Assembly: GCA_900320185.1 (NCBI GenBank)
Contig: ONRD01000003.1
Span: forward strand, 62,001 to 126,000
Origin: an uncultured Bacteroidales bacterium
GTDB taxonomy: Bacteria > Bacteroidota > Bacteroidia > Bacteroidales > UBA932
Direction of reading: 5' to 3'
DNA length: 64,000 nucleotides
Shown here one piece after another: positions 43,388-52,409 of the stretch. Under the pieces are notes generated by a model. That model ran no database searches. It was not told where the DNA came from and saw only the letters and a list, made by a program, of their open reading frames with translations. The position numbers and the translations under genes are program-made. How positions within the stretch are numbered: position 1 is the stretch's first letter; each line of letters begins with the position of its first letter.

Positions 43388-45553
43388 TTACTTGACAATA
43401 TTCATTTCCTTGAGAAGATAGCCTGCGCCTCCGAACTTGTCCACCATGAAGAGGACGTAGCGGATGTCGACGCAGATGCACCTCTGCAGCTTCGGATCGT
43501 AGAGTTCGTCGCTGGACATGCTCTCCCAGTTGCCGTCGAAGGCAAGTCCGATGAGCTGGCCGTCGGCATTGAGGACGGGGCTGCCGGAATTGCCGCCTGT
43601 GATGTCGTTGTTGGTGAGGAAGCAGCAGGGGAGGTTGCCGTCCGCCATGGCGTACCTGCCGTAGTCGCGTGCCTGGTAGAGTTTCTTCAGTTTTTCGGGG
43701 ACGATGAATTCGTAGTTGTCAGGGTCTTCCTTTTCCATCACTCCTTCTATGGTGGTGAAGTAGTTGTAGGTGAGGGCGTCCTTGGGGGAATACGGGCAGA
43801 CAGTTCCGTAGGTCAGCCTCATCGTGAAATTGGCGTCGGGGTAGAAGGACTTGCCCTTCTGCCATTCAAGCAGGCCTGCGGTGTAGGCGGTGGAACCTTG
43901 CTGGATGAGGTCCCTTCCCGCGGATGAGCCGTAATAGAGCTTGATCAGCGTACCGTACAAGGCCGAGAACAGCTGGTTCGCAGGATCGTGGACCAGGGCG
44001 TTGAACCCGAGGGGCAGGGCCTCCCGGAGCTTTTCCTCCGAAGTGAAGACGCTGTTCTCGAACAGGTCGTCCACATAGGCGTCGATGTCCATCGTGGCAA
44101 AATCCTCGTCGCCGAAATCGAGGTAGTTGTCCGGCTCCGCATTCTCCCTATAGAACTTCAAGAGGGCTGCAGCTTCTTCTTTGTCGAGCGGAGCCCAATA
44201 ATCCCCGTAGGCTTCCTCGACGCTGAGCAAGGCGTCTTCGAGGGCTGCCGTAGTGTCGGAGGGGTCCGCCTTCAGCGAGCCGGCCGCGGTCTGCAGGAAT
44301 GAATATGAGAGGTTCACCAGTTCGATCTCTGTCACGGTTTCGCTCAGGAGGGTCATCGCCCTTCCGGCGGCCGATCCTGCCTCGACACCCTGCGAGATGG
44401 CTTCTATTGCGTTGGCATATGCAGCTTTGCGCTTCTTGTTCTTGTTGGCCCATTTGAGGAAGGCTTCTTCTTTTGCCTGCTCGTTCTCAAGGATCCGGAG
44501 GTTCTTGATGGCCAGTTTCTCGCCCTGCCACTTTTTCCAGTAGTTCGAAGAAGATGCATATTTGTCGGCATATTTCAGACGGATGGAGGGATCGCTCTTC
44601 ATCCATTTCTGCATGATATCCTGGCGCAGCGTCCTTGCGGCGATGGAGATGTCATTCCTGGCGAGCATCTCGTTGAGCTGGCTTACGGTCTGGTACCTCT
44701 GGGTACGTCCGGGATAGCCGAGAATCATGGTAAAATCACCCTGGGAGATCCCTTTAAGCGAGACGGCAAGGGACTGGGCAGGCCTGTAGGGGACGTTGTC
44801 CTCGGAATAATCGGCCGGTTCGTTGTCCTTCCCGGCATATACCCTGAACATCGAGAAGTCGCCGGTGTGGCGGGGCCACATCCAGTTGTCGGTGTCGCCG
44901 CCGAACTTTCCCACGGATGCCGGAGGCGCTCCGACAAAGCGTACGTCGTTGTAGCTCTTGTAGACGATCAGGTACCAGACGTTGTCGTTGTAGAACGACT
45001 GGACCGTCGCCCTGCAGTTGGGATTGGCTTTCTGTGCTTCTTCGCTGATCTTGCCCATGACGGCGGACCTGGCGGCCCTGGCAGCCTGAAGACGGACCTC
45101 GTCTGAAGAGTCGCGCGCCTGCATGAGTCCTTCGTTGTAGGCATCACGCACGGCGTCCGTGACGTCCTGCATGCTGACGAGGAAGGTCACGGACAGGCCG
45201 GGAGCCGGGATCTCTTCCTTGTTGTTCATCGCCCAGAAGCCATTCTCGAGATAGTTGTGTTCGTCGGAGGAAAGCTGCTGGATGCTGCTGTAGCCGCAGT
45301 GGTGGTTGGTGACCAGCAGTCCCTTGTCCGAGATGATCTCTCCGGTGCAGCCTCCGCCGAAGATCACGATCGCATCCTTGATTGAAGAATGGTTGATGCT
45401 GTAGATCTGGTCGGCCGAAAGGCGGCAGCCGAGTTTCTGCATGTCTTTGATGTTGAGTTGTTCAAGGAGCGGCAGGAGCCACATCCCTTCATCGGCATGC
45501 GCGCTTGCCAGGAGCAGCAGCGCGGCAGCGATCGAGCAAAGTATCTTTTTCAT
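43388..45553 (-). CDS. dpp7: S46 dipeptidyl-peptidase, DPP7-like
   Basis: S46 exopeptidases release dipeptides from the N-termini of peptides in the periplasm. The 721-residue product has a signal peptide (ending ASAHA) and then DEGMWLLPLL. The catalytic His is in LLVTNHHCGYSS (His85), and the nucleophile Ser is in ITGGNSGSPVL. Eighteen residues after that Ser is Gly, within LAFDGNWE. In the P. gingivalis enzymes the matching position is Gly in DPP7 and Arg in the acidic-specific DPP11, so hydrophobic-P1 preference is predicted. This fits amino-acid-fermenting, asaccharolytic or mixed metabolism. A candidate TATATTCG promoter element lies at 45616-45623. Confidence 0.93.
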   Translation of the reverse strand: MKKILCSIAAALLLLASAHADEGMWLLPLLEQLNIKDMQKLGCRLSADQIYSINHSSIKDAIVIFGGGCTGEIISDKGLLVTNHHCGYSSIQQLSSDEHNYLENGFWAMNNKEEIPAPGLSVTFLVSMQDVTDAVRDAYNEGLMQARDSSDEVRLQAARAARSAVMGKISEEAQKANPNCRATVQSFYNDNVWYLIVYKSYNDVRFVGAPPASVGKFGGDTDNWMWPRHTGDFSMFRVYAGKDNEPADYSEDNVPYRPAQSLAVSLKGISQGDFTMILGYPGRTQRYQTVSQLNEMLARNDISIAARTLRQDIMQKWMKSDPSIRLKYADKYASSSNYWKKWQGEKLAIKNLRILENEQAKEEAFLKWANKNKKRKAAYANAIEAISQGVEAGSAAGRAMTLLSETVTEIELVNLSYSFLQTAAGSLKADPSDTTAALEDALLSVEEAYGDYWAPLDKEEAAALLKFYRENAEPDNYLDFGDEDFATMDIDAYVDDLFENSVFTSEEKLREALPLGFNALVHDPANQLFSALYGTLIKLYYGSSAGRDLIQQGSTAYTAGLLEWQKGKSFYPDANFTMRLTYGTVCPYSPKDALTYNYFTTIEGVMEKEDPDNYEFIVPEKLKKLYQARDYGRYAMADGNLPCCFLTNNDITGGNSGSPVLNADGQLIGLAFDGNWESMSSDELYDPKLQRCICVDIRYVLFMVDKFGGAGYLLKEMNIVK

Positions 45554-45623
45554 TTCTTGATGGGTTTGTCTTGTTTGCGGAGTCTTCTGCGGGCCGGTGC
45601 GGCTGACTCCGTCTGCGAATATA

Positions 45624-46244
45624 CTAAAATAATGTGGGTTCCAGCTCTTTCGGATGGAAAGAACGGCGGTGGTGCGGAGTCAATCCATACATCCTTATGG
45701 CTTCGATGTGCTCCCTGGTGGGATATCCGGCGTTCCTGTCCCATCCGTATTGCGGGTACACCATGGCCAGTTTCTGCATGTACTCGTCCCTGTGTGTCTT
45801 TGCCAGGACCGATGCCGCGGCAATGGAAGCGTAGGTGGCGTCTCCGTGCACTACGGTTGAATATTCCTTGGGACCGAACCTGTCGAACGGACGGAAACGG
45901 TTTCCGTCGACCAGGAGGAATCCAGGTCGCGGCGACAGCTTCAGGACGGCTCTCTGCATTCCAAGGATCGAGGCGTTGAGAATGTTCAAGCTGTCGATTT
46001 CCTCGACTCCCACAGCTTCCACCGCCCAGGATACAGCCTCTTTCTCGATGATTCCACGGAGAATATCCCTGCTCTTTGCGGTCATCTGCTTCGAGTCATT
46101 GAGGAGAGGGTGGCTGAAGCCCTCCGGCAGGATCACGGCCGCGGCGAACACAGGACCGGCGAGAGGGCCCCTGCCGGCCTCGTCGCAGCCTGCTTCCAGC
46201 CTGCCGGCTTCCATGTAAGGTTTGAGATGTATCTCCTGTGGCAT
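45624..46244 (-). CDS. rnhB: Ribonuclease HII
   Basis: RNase HII removes ribonucleotides and RNA from RNA-DNA hybrids. The 206-residue protein carries the signature AGCDEAGRGPLAGPV with the catalytic Asp-Glu pair, LNDSKQMT, a later Asp in LLVDGNRF, and the fourth acid in HGDATYASIAAASVLAKTHRDE. Length is normal. It has its own likely promoter in the gap upstream and is codirectional with the S46 gene, 70 bases before it. Confidence 0.96.
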   Translation of the reverse strand: MPQEIHLKPYMEAGRLEAGCDEAGRGPLAGPVFAAAVILPEGFSHPLLNDSKQMTAKSRDILRGIIEKEAVSWAVEAVGVEEIDSLNILNASILGMQRAVLKLSPRPGFLLVDGNRFRPFDRFGPKEYSTVVHGDATYASIAAASVLAKTHRDEYMQKLAMVYPQYGWDRNAGYPTREHIEAIRMYGLTPHHRRSFHPKELEPTLF

Positions 46245-46326
46245 GGACTTTTCGGGTCAGGGAGCGGTCCTTCGGCGTTCCTGGCGCATCTCGCCGGTTT
46301 CAGCCGGACTCCCTGCCTTCAAGTTG

Positions 46327-46334
46327 CAAAGATA
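46327..46334 (-). promoter_or_regulatory. Candidate -7 element for rnhB
   Basis: The minus strand reads TATCTTTG followed by C, a perfect -7 match, about 83 bases before the rnhB ATG. It lies immediately after the end of the XRE gene on the same strand. Confidence 0.42.
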
Positions 46335-46337
46335 GTT

Positions 46338-46760
46338 TTATTTTTTCGCCTTGAGTTGTTTTTGCAGGTCTTTGATGTGGACCTTCTGTGCGGAGATGGT
46401 TTCTTCCTTGTCGTGGATCTGCTCCTTCAGGTGCCGGATCTCCTCGTTCAGGCGTGACAATTCGCCCTGGAACCCGTCCCTCATCATCCTCATTTTCTGC
46501 CCGTATTCGCTTCTCACGTCTTCCACGATGTTTTTCCCCGGGTCGTCGGGTTCGAATCCCAGCAGAAGTTCTTCAATGGAGACGCCGAGGGCCTCGGGAA
46601 GCTTGACGAAAATCTTGTTGAGGATTTCCGTCGAACCTGTCTCCAGGTTGCAGTAGGCGGTTTTTGAATAGCCTACGCGTTCGGCGACTTCGGCCTGGGT
46701 GAGACCGAGTTCCAACCTCTTCCTTCTGAGGTACTCCCGTATTTTTGCGTCGTCTGTCAT
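46338..46760 (-). CDS. XRE-family transcriptional regulator with C-terminal coiled coil
   Basis: The 140-residue protein starts MTDDAKIREYLRRKRLELG at ATG 46760; the frame extends upstream into AT-rich spacer that is not coding-like. Residues 8-65 form a Cro/CI helix-turn-helix (LGLTQAEVAERVGYSKTAY, ILNKIFVKLPEALGVSIEELLLG). The C-terminal half is a charged coiled coil (RLNEEIRHLKEQIHDKEETI...DLQKQLKAKK), likely for oligomerisation. A palindrome and a 20-base-period direct repeat lie upstream of its promoter, so negative autoregulation is a strong inference. The regulated target may include the divergent small gene at 46964. Confidence 0.9.
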   Translation of the reverse strand: MTDDAKIREYLRRKRLELGLTQAEVAERVGYSKTAYCNLETGSTEILNKIFVKLPEALGVSIEELLLGFEPDDPGKNIVEDVRSEYGQKMRMMRDGFQGELSRLNEEIRHLKEQIHDKEETISAQKVHIKDLQKQLKAKK

Positions 46761-46780
46761 CGGAGTTCCGCCATACGATG

Positions 46781-46788
46781 CAAAATTA
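46781..46788 (-). promoter_or_regulatory. Candidate -7 element for the XRE regulator
   Basis: The minus strand reads TAATTTTG, a TAnnTTTG match about 20 bases before the regulator start codon. The -33 region falls inside the palindrome below, so bound repressor would block this promoter. Confidence 0.48.
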
Positions 46789-46801
46789 TTCACATAAGGA
46801 G

Positions 46802-46844
46802 AACCAATTGTACAAGAATTGGTTGACAAGTACAAGAAAAGGTT
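46802..46844. promoter_or_regulatory. Probable operator: perfect palindrome plus 20-bp-period direct repeat
   Basis: AACCAATT at 46802-46809 is an exact inverted repeat of AATTGGTT at 46817-46824 with a 7-base spacer. In addition, TACAAGAATTGGTT at 46811-46824 recurs as TACAAGAAAAGGTT at 46831-46844 (12 of 14 bases) exactly 20 bases on, two helical turns. Both features suit cooperative binding of an XRE dimer next to its own promoter. Confidence 0.65.
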
Positions 46845-46963
46845 ATAAAAAACAGTGGTTTTCAATAAAAAACGTAAATAAATCACTGAAACCCCCGTGA
46901 AAAGTCACGCGAAAGTTGTTTTTTCCGTCTTAACCGGCCTTCTTTGCAGAAAAACAAGAAGCC

Positions 46964-47170
46964 ATGGAAAAGACAGGAAAATACTTCGCGGCGTTCGGCC
47001 GCGCGATGGATGAAAAGGAAGTGTGGAAGGACCGTTCCCTTGACTTCGAGGGAATCTGCCGGAGCCTCGGGGCGGATCCGGCATCCCTGGACAGGGAGGT
47101 CTTCGATGAACTCGGTTTCCGGGGCCAGCAGGTCCTTGACCTTTACAGGGGGCTTTTTCCCAACAAGTGA
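46964..47170 (+). CDS. Small conserved-looking helical protein, unknown function
   Basis: The 68-residue protein (MEKTGKYFAAFGRAMDEKEV) is acidic and helical, with the phrases FEGICRSLGADPASLDREVFDELGF and QQVLDLYRGLFP, like small Bacteroidetes proteins without assigned function. No signal peptide, metal site or repeat. Codon use fits surrounding genes, which supports it as real. It lies between the divergent XRE gene and the EF-G paralogue; the strong promoter at 47180-47209 starts after it, so it is a separate unit. A TTG and a CTTCTTTG-like element lie upstream, but the match is poor. Confidence 0.6.
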   Translation: MEKTGKYFAAFGRAMDEKEVWKDRSLDFEGICRSLGADPASLDREVFDELGFRGQQVLDLYRGLFPNK

Positions 47171-47179
47171 TTCTTATTT

Positions 47180-47209
47180 TTGTTATTGAGGCATTTTTTG
47201 TTAACTTTG
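47180..47209 (+). promoter_or_regulatory. Near-perfect Bacteroidetes promoter for the EF-G paralogue
   Basis: TTG at 47180-47182 (within TTTTG), exactly 19 bases, then TAACTTTG at 47202-47209: this matches TTG-N19-TAnnTTTG at every defined position. The start codon is 53 bases downstream, leaving a leader of about 45 bases ending in AT-rich TTAACAACTTATAAAA. Confidence 0.75.
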
Positions 47210-47262
47210 CCCAGTTATGCCGACATGTAAGCGATAATACTTAAAATTAACAACTTATAAAA

Positions 47263-49410
47263 ATGAAGGAATATTCAACAAAAGACATCCGCAACGTTGT
47301 TCTGATCGGAGGCTCCAAATCCGGAAAGACCACTTTGTCGGAGGCTATGCTCTTCGAGGGCAAAGCGATTGACCGCAGGGGTACGGTGGAAGGAAAGAAC
47401 ACTGTTTCCGACAACACCGAATTCGAGCAGACAAACCAGAAGTCGGTGTATGCGACTCCGCTCTCGGCCGAGTTCATGAACACCAAGTTCAACATCATCG
47501 ACGCTCCTGGTTCCGACGACTTCTGCGGTGGTGCGATTGCCGCATTCAAGGTCTGCGAGTCAAGCGTCCTGGTGGTCAACTCCGCCCAGGGAGTCGAGGT
47601 CGGAACCGAGATTTTCGCCCGCTACGCCGACCAGTACAATGTTCCCATGGTGGTCGCCGTCAACCAGCTCGACACAGAGAAGGCCAACTGGGAGCACACC
47701 CGCGACACCCTCAAGGAGGCTTTTGGCAAGAAGATAGCCTTTGTCCAGTTCCCGGTCAACCCCGGACTCGGATTCGACGGCATCGTGGACGTCCTCACCA
47801 TGAAGTTCTACCGCTTCAAGGACGAGAATGGCAATTTCGAGGAGCTTGACATTCCTGCCGAATATGCAGACGAGGCGGAAGAGCTCCACATGGAACTCGT
47901 CGAGAAGGCTGCCGAGGGAGACGACGCCCTCATGGAGAAATACTTCGAGACGATGGAACTTACCATCGACGAAGTCCGCGCCGGTCTGGCAGCCGGTCTG
48001 GCCAAGAAGGAAATCATGCCCGTCTTCTGCATGTCGGCACGCAAGGACATGGGTGTCAGGAGGCTCATGGAGTTCCTCGTTAACGTGGCTCCTTCCCCTC
48101 TCGGCTCCGTGGCCAAGACCATAGGCGGAGGCGAGATCAAGTGCGATCCGGCTGCTCCCGTCAGCCTCTTCATCTACAAGACCAGCGTCGAGCAGCACCT
48201 CGGAGACGTTTCCTTCTTCAAGGTGATGAGCGGTGTCCTCAAGGAAGGCGCCGACCTGGTGAACCCTGAGAACGGCAACGGAGAGCGCCTTTCCGCCCTC
48301 TATGCGGTCAACAAGAAAGACAGGGTCGCTTCCATCTGTGCCGGAGACATCGGATGCGTGATGAAACTGAAGGCCGGCAAGACCGACGTCACTCTCGCCG
48401 CTCCCGGCGTCGACGCGATCGAGCATATGGTTTTCCCTGACGCAAGGTACCGCTGCGCCGTCAAGGCCGTCGACAAGAACGACGAGGCCAAGGTCGGTGA
48501 GGCTCTCAACAAGATTGCCGCCCAGGATCCTACCATCACCGTAGAGTATTCCAAGGAACTCCGCCAGACCATCCTCAGCGGACAGGGCGAGCAGGCGATC
48601 AATCTCGTGAAGTGGAGAATGACCAACGAGTTCAAGCTGAACATCGAGTTCCTCGCCCCTAAGGTCCCTTACCGTGAGACCATTACCAAGGTGGCTACCG
48701 CCCAGTACCGTCACAAGAAGCAGTCCGGCGGCGCCGGCCAGTTCGGAGAGGTCCACCTCCTCGTCTGCCCTTACGTCGAGGGTGAGCCCGCAGGCAACAA
48801 GTTCATGATCAACGGAAAGGAGACCATCCTCAACATCAAGTCCCAGGAAACCTACGACCTGGAATGGGGCGGCAAGCTCGAGTTCATCAACTGCGTCGTC
48901 GGTGGCGCGATCGACCTCGGTTTCATGCCTGCCATCCTCAAGGGTATCAACGACAAGATGTCCGAAGGTCCCCTCACCGGTTCTTATGCCCGTGACATCA
49001 GGGTCTATGTCTACGATGGAAAGATGCACCCTGTGGATTCCAAGGAAATCGCCTTCATCATCGCCGGCCGCAACGCCTTCAAGGAGGCCTTCCGCAACGC
49101 TGGTCCGAAAATCCTCGAACCTATCTACAATGTGGACATCCTCACTCCCAACGAGTTCGTCGGTCCTTGCATGTCCGACCTCAACGGCCGCAGGGGAATG
49201 ATCATGAACCAGGACATGGACAAGGGATTCACAATCCTCCATGCCCGCGTCCCTCTTGCAGAACTTTACAGGTACTCCACAACCCTCAGCTCCCTTACCG
49301 GAGGTGCTGCGACATTCACGATGAAGTTTGCTGACTATCAGCAGGTTCCTGCAGATGTCCAGACCAAGCTCCTTGCCGACTACGCAGCCCAGGAGCAGGA
49401 CGAGGACTGA
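47263..49410 (+). CDS. fusA2: EF-G paralogue (EF-G2-like) with degenerate GTPase motifs
   Basis: The 715-residue protein has the full five-domain EF-G layout, including domain IV (QSGGAGQFGEVHL, GGAIDLGFMPAILKGI) and C-terminal PLAELYRYSTTLSSLTGG. The GTPase core is altered: G1 is GGSKSGKTT (16-24) instead of AHxDAGKTT; the switch I RGIT motif is replaced around NQKSVYATP; G3 reads DAPGSDDF (80-87), with Ser84 where EF-G has the catalytic His of DTPGHVDF; and G4 is NQLD. To my knowledge an EF-G2 paralogue that supports translation without GTP hydrolysis has been described in Bacteroides and is needed under carbon limitation; this gene looks like its counterpart. It is monocistronic, between a strong promoter and a hairpin terminator. 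Confidence 0.88.
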   Translation: MKEYSTKDIRNVVLIGGSKSGKTTLSEAMLFEGKAIDRRGTVEGKNTVSDNTEFEQTNQKSVYATPLSAEFMNTKFNIIDAPGSDDFCGGAIAAFKVCESSVLVVNSAQGVEVGTEIFARYADQYNVPMVVAVNQLDTEKANWEHTRDTLKEAFGKKIAFVQFPVNPGLGFDGIVDVLTMKFYRFKDENGNFEELDIPAEYADEAEELHMELVEKAAEGDDALMEKYFETMELTIDEVRAGLAAGLAKKEIMPVFCMSARKDMGVRRLMEFLVNVAPSPLGSVAKTIGGGEIKCDPAAPVSLFIYKTSVEQHLGDVSFFKVMSGVLKEGADLVNPENGNGERLSALYAVNKKDRVASICAGDIGCVMKLKAGKTDVTLAAPGVDAIEHMVFPDARYRCAVKAVDKNDEAKVGEALNKIAAQDPTITVEYSKELRQTILSGQGEQAINLVKWRMTNEFKLNIEFLAPKVPYRETITKVATAQYRHKKQSGGAGQFGEVHLLVCPYVEGEPAGNKFMINGKETILNIKSQETYDLEWGGKLEFINCVVGGAIDLGFMPAILKGINDKMSEGPLTGSYARDIRVYVYDGKMHPVDSKEIAFIIAGRNAFKEAFRNAGPKILEPIYNVDILTPNEFVGPCMSDLNGRRGMIMNQDMDKGFTILHARVPLAELYRYSTTLSSLTGGAATFTMKFADYQQVPADVQTKLLADYAAQEQDED

Positions 49411-49435
49411 TAATCCGAACGGACACCCGACAGAG

Positions 49436-49479
49436 AAGGGGATGGCCGGAAAGTCATATCGACTTGAGGCCATCCCCTT
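49436..49479 (+). terminator. Strong hairpin after fusA2
   Basis: AAGGGGATGGCC at 49436-49447 pairs perfectly with GGCCATCCCCTT at 49468-49479. Inside the loop AAGTC and GACTT form a second stem. A TTACTTAATT tract follows. The 12-bp GC-rich stem 25 bases after the stop codon is probably the transcription end. Confidence 0.7.
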
Positions 49480-49552
49480 ACTTAATTCATATTTATCCGA
49501 ATTAATCCGATTATTCTTTGTATCTTGTCGGAGAATCAGCGACTTAACGGCT

Positions 49553-49705
49553 ATGAGACACCCTCTTCGGAGTATCCTCGGAGCAGGACTTTCCCTTTTC
49601 CTGCTGTCGCTCCCGTCAATGCCATCCTCCGCGCAATCGGAGGGGTCGTACAAGCGTGGAGCAACTCAGCTGGACATCAACAGGACTCCCAACCCTAGAC
49701 ATTAG
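49553..49705 (+). pseudogene. Signal-peptide stub of a truncated secreted protein
   Basis: ATG 49553 opens a 50-codon frame starting MRHPLRSILGAGLSLFLLSLPSMPSSAQ, a convincing signal peptide, then about 20 residues (EGSYKRGATQLDINRTPNPRH) and a stop. Codon use is like the core genome, but what follows is AT-rich. The likely reading is the N-terminal remnant of a secreted protein whose body was lost or replaced by the AT-rich orphan; a genuine short exported peptide is the alternative. A TATCTTG element lies just upstream at about 49521. Confidence 0.42.
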
Positions 49706-49746
49706 ATCAAAGAACACAGGAAGAAGGTATAAAATAAGATATAATA

Positions 49747-50379
49747 ATGGGAATTGATTCTAGTATAATTAACGATTATAAATGTCTTGCTCAAAGCTTT
49801 TGTGAACCAGACTTTGCTGATTATTATATGCATACTGGTTTAACACGTGAGGATTGGCTTGACAATAAACGAGCTATTCTTTTTTTGGAAAAGTATTCAT
49901 TTATTAATAGGTCAATTCCCACTGAATGGATTCTATCTAAAGAAAGGATTTTTAATCTCCCATTTAAAAAAGAGGATTATCTTTACCCGACTCATGTGTA
50001 TAAAGACGGATTTGTGTCCTCTTGCAAACAATCCGGTGCTCTTTTCGATAAAACAGGATATGAAGCTCTTCAGAGTTCTCTTATTAATATGGGGGAAAAT
50101 CAATTATTCATTGAAAAGGTACAGGAGTGTTATGATCCACGACCTTTATTTCTATCTTTGCCAGTTCGGTTAAGTTGGGAAGAGCTCCTCTCCGGAGGGT
50201 TTATTGTTTCCTTTCTTATTGATTTTCCTCATGGTTTTTTCTTTCTTTTTAGTCCCTCGGCCCTATGGGGATTATTCATTGCAAACGATGCATTGTTTGA
50301 TGTAGAGATATTGGGAGTTAAGAGCAAATATCAATCTTGTTTCTCACCTTACTATCAGTATGAACCCTCCTATGAATAA
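49747..50379 (+). CDS. AT-rich orphan protein, unknown function
   Basis: The 210-residue protein (MGIDSSIINDYKCLAQSF) is AT-rich, rich in Phe, Tyr and Lys, and has no signal peptide. Aromatic segments such as GFIVSFLIDFPHGFFFLFSPSALWGLF near the C-terminus may be a buried core or a membrane segment. I recognise no domain. Its composition contrasts with the flanking genes, and it sits between a secreted stub and an SDR remnant, so it is probably horizontally acquired. Immunity proteins of polymorphic toxins often look like this, but there is no toxin partner here, so the idea is conjecture. Confidence 0.55.
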   Translation: MGIDSSIINDYKCLAQSFCEPDFADYYMHTGLTREDWLDNKRAILFLEKYSFINRSIPTEWILSKERIFNLPFKKEDYLYPTHVYKDGFVSSCKQSGALFDKTGYEALQSSLINMGENQLFIEKVQECYDPRPLFLSLPVRLSWEELLSGGFIVSFLIDFPHGFFFLFSPSALWGLFIANDALFDVEILGVKSKYQSCFSPYYQYEPSYE

Positions 50380-50384
50380 TGATT

Positions 50385-50605
50385 TCATTCCCGTCCGCCA
50401 AAAGTTATGGATAATAGTAATGGTAAAGGGTAACTCGTCAGGAATAAGGACATCAAGATTAACCGAATCTCCCACTTGGTCAGAATGACCGCCTCCATCT
50501 TCTTCTCCAAATTCGCCTTAGCATAGACTTGCGTTGGCACCAGACCGCCGCCGAACCCATTCCTCCGGTAGCTCCGGTGACGATGGTGGTTCCAGTCTTA
50601 TTCAT
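50385..50605 (-). pseudogene. Remnant of a short-chain dehydrogenase gene
   Basis: From ATG at 50605 the minus strand encodes MNKTGTTIVTGATGGMGSA, whose TGATGGMG is the TGxxxGxG cofactor loop of short-chain dehydrogenases. After about 20 residues the frame loses homology and soon meets a stop. A shifted frame stays open to a TGA at 50387-50385 (containing NLEKKMEAVILTKWEI) but does not resemble an SDR core. The gene therefore looks deleted and frameshifted. A TATTTTTG element on the minus strand just upstream may be its old promoter. This accounts for the gap between the AT-rich orphan and the M28 gene. Confidence 0.5.
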
Positions 50606-50727
50606 ACTAAAGCAAAAATAACAATTATTGCTCTTCCATAAACAGTTCTCCCTTGATGAATGCGATGCTCTTTGTGACGAAGTCGCCGAATATTGTTAAA
50701 TTTACCGATACTCCAACAGTCAATGAT

Positions 50728-52311
<1,584 letters not shown>

Positions 52312-52409
52312 GATTGTTTGTGGGGAAGGTCCCGATCGATAGTTTTTTCCCGTAGCTTTCAGTCAATTCGTTATCTTACATATAGAACAAGAGCATAACC
52401 CTTCCTGCT

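Noticed and set aside
47560..49653. A long open frame (about 700 codons) antisense to fusA2
   Set aside because: Same reason: a shadow of a well-supported gene, with no recognisable sequence and no start context.
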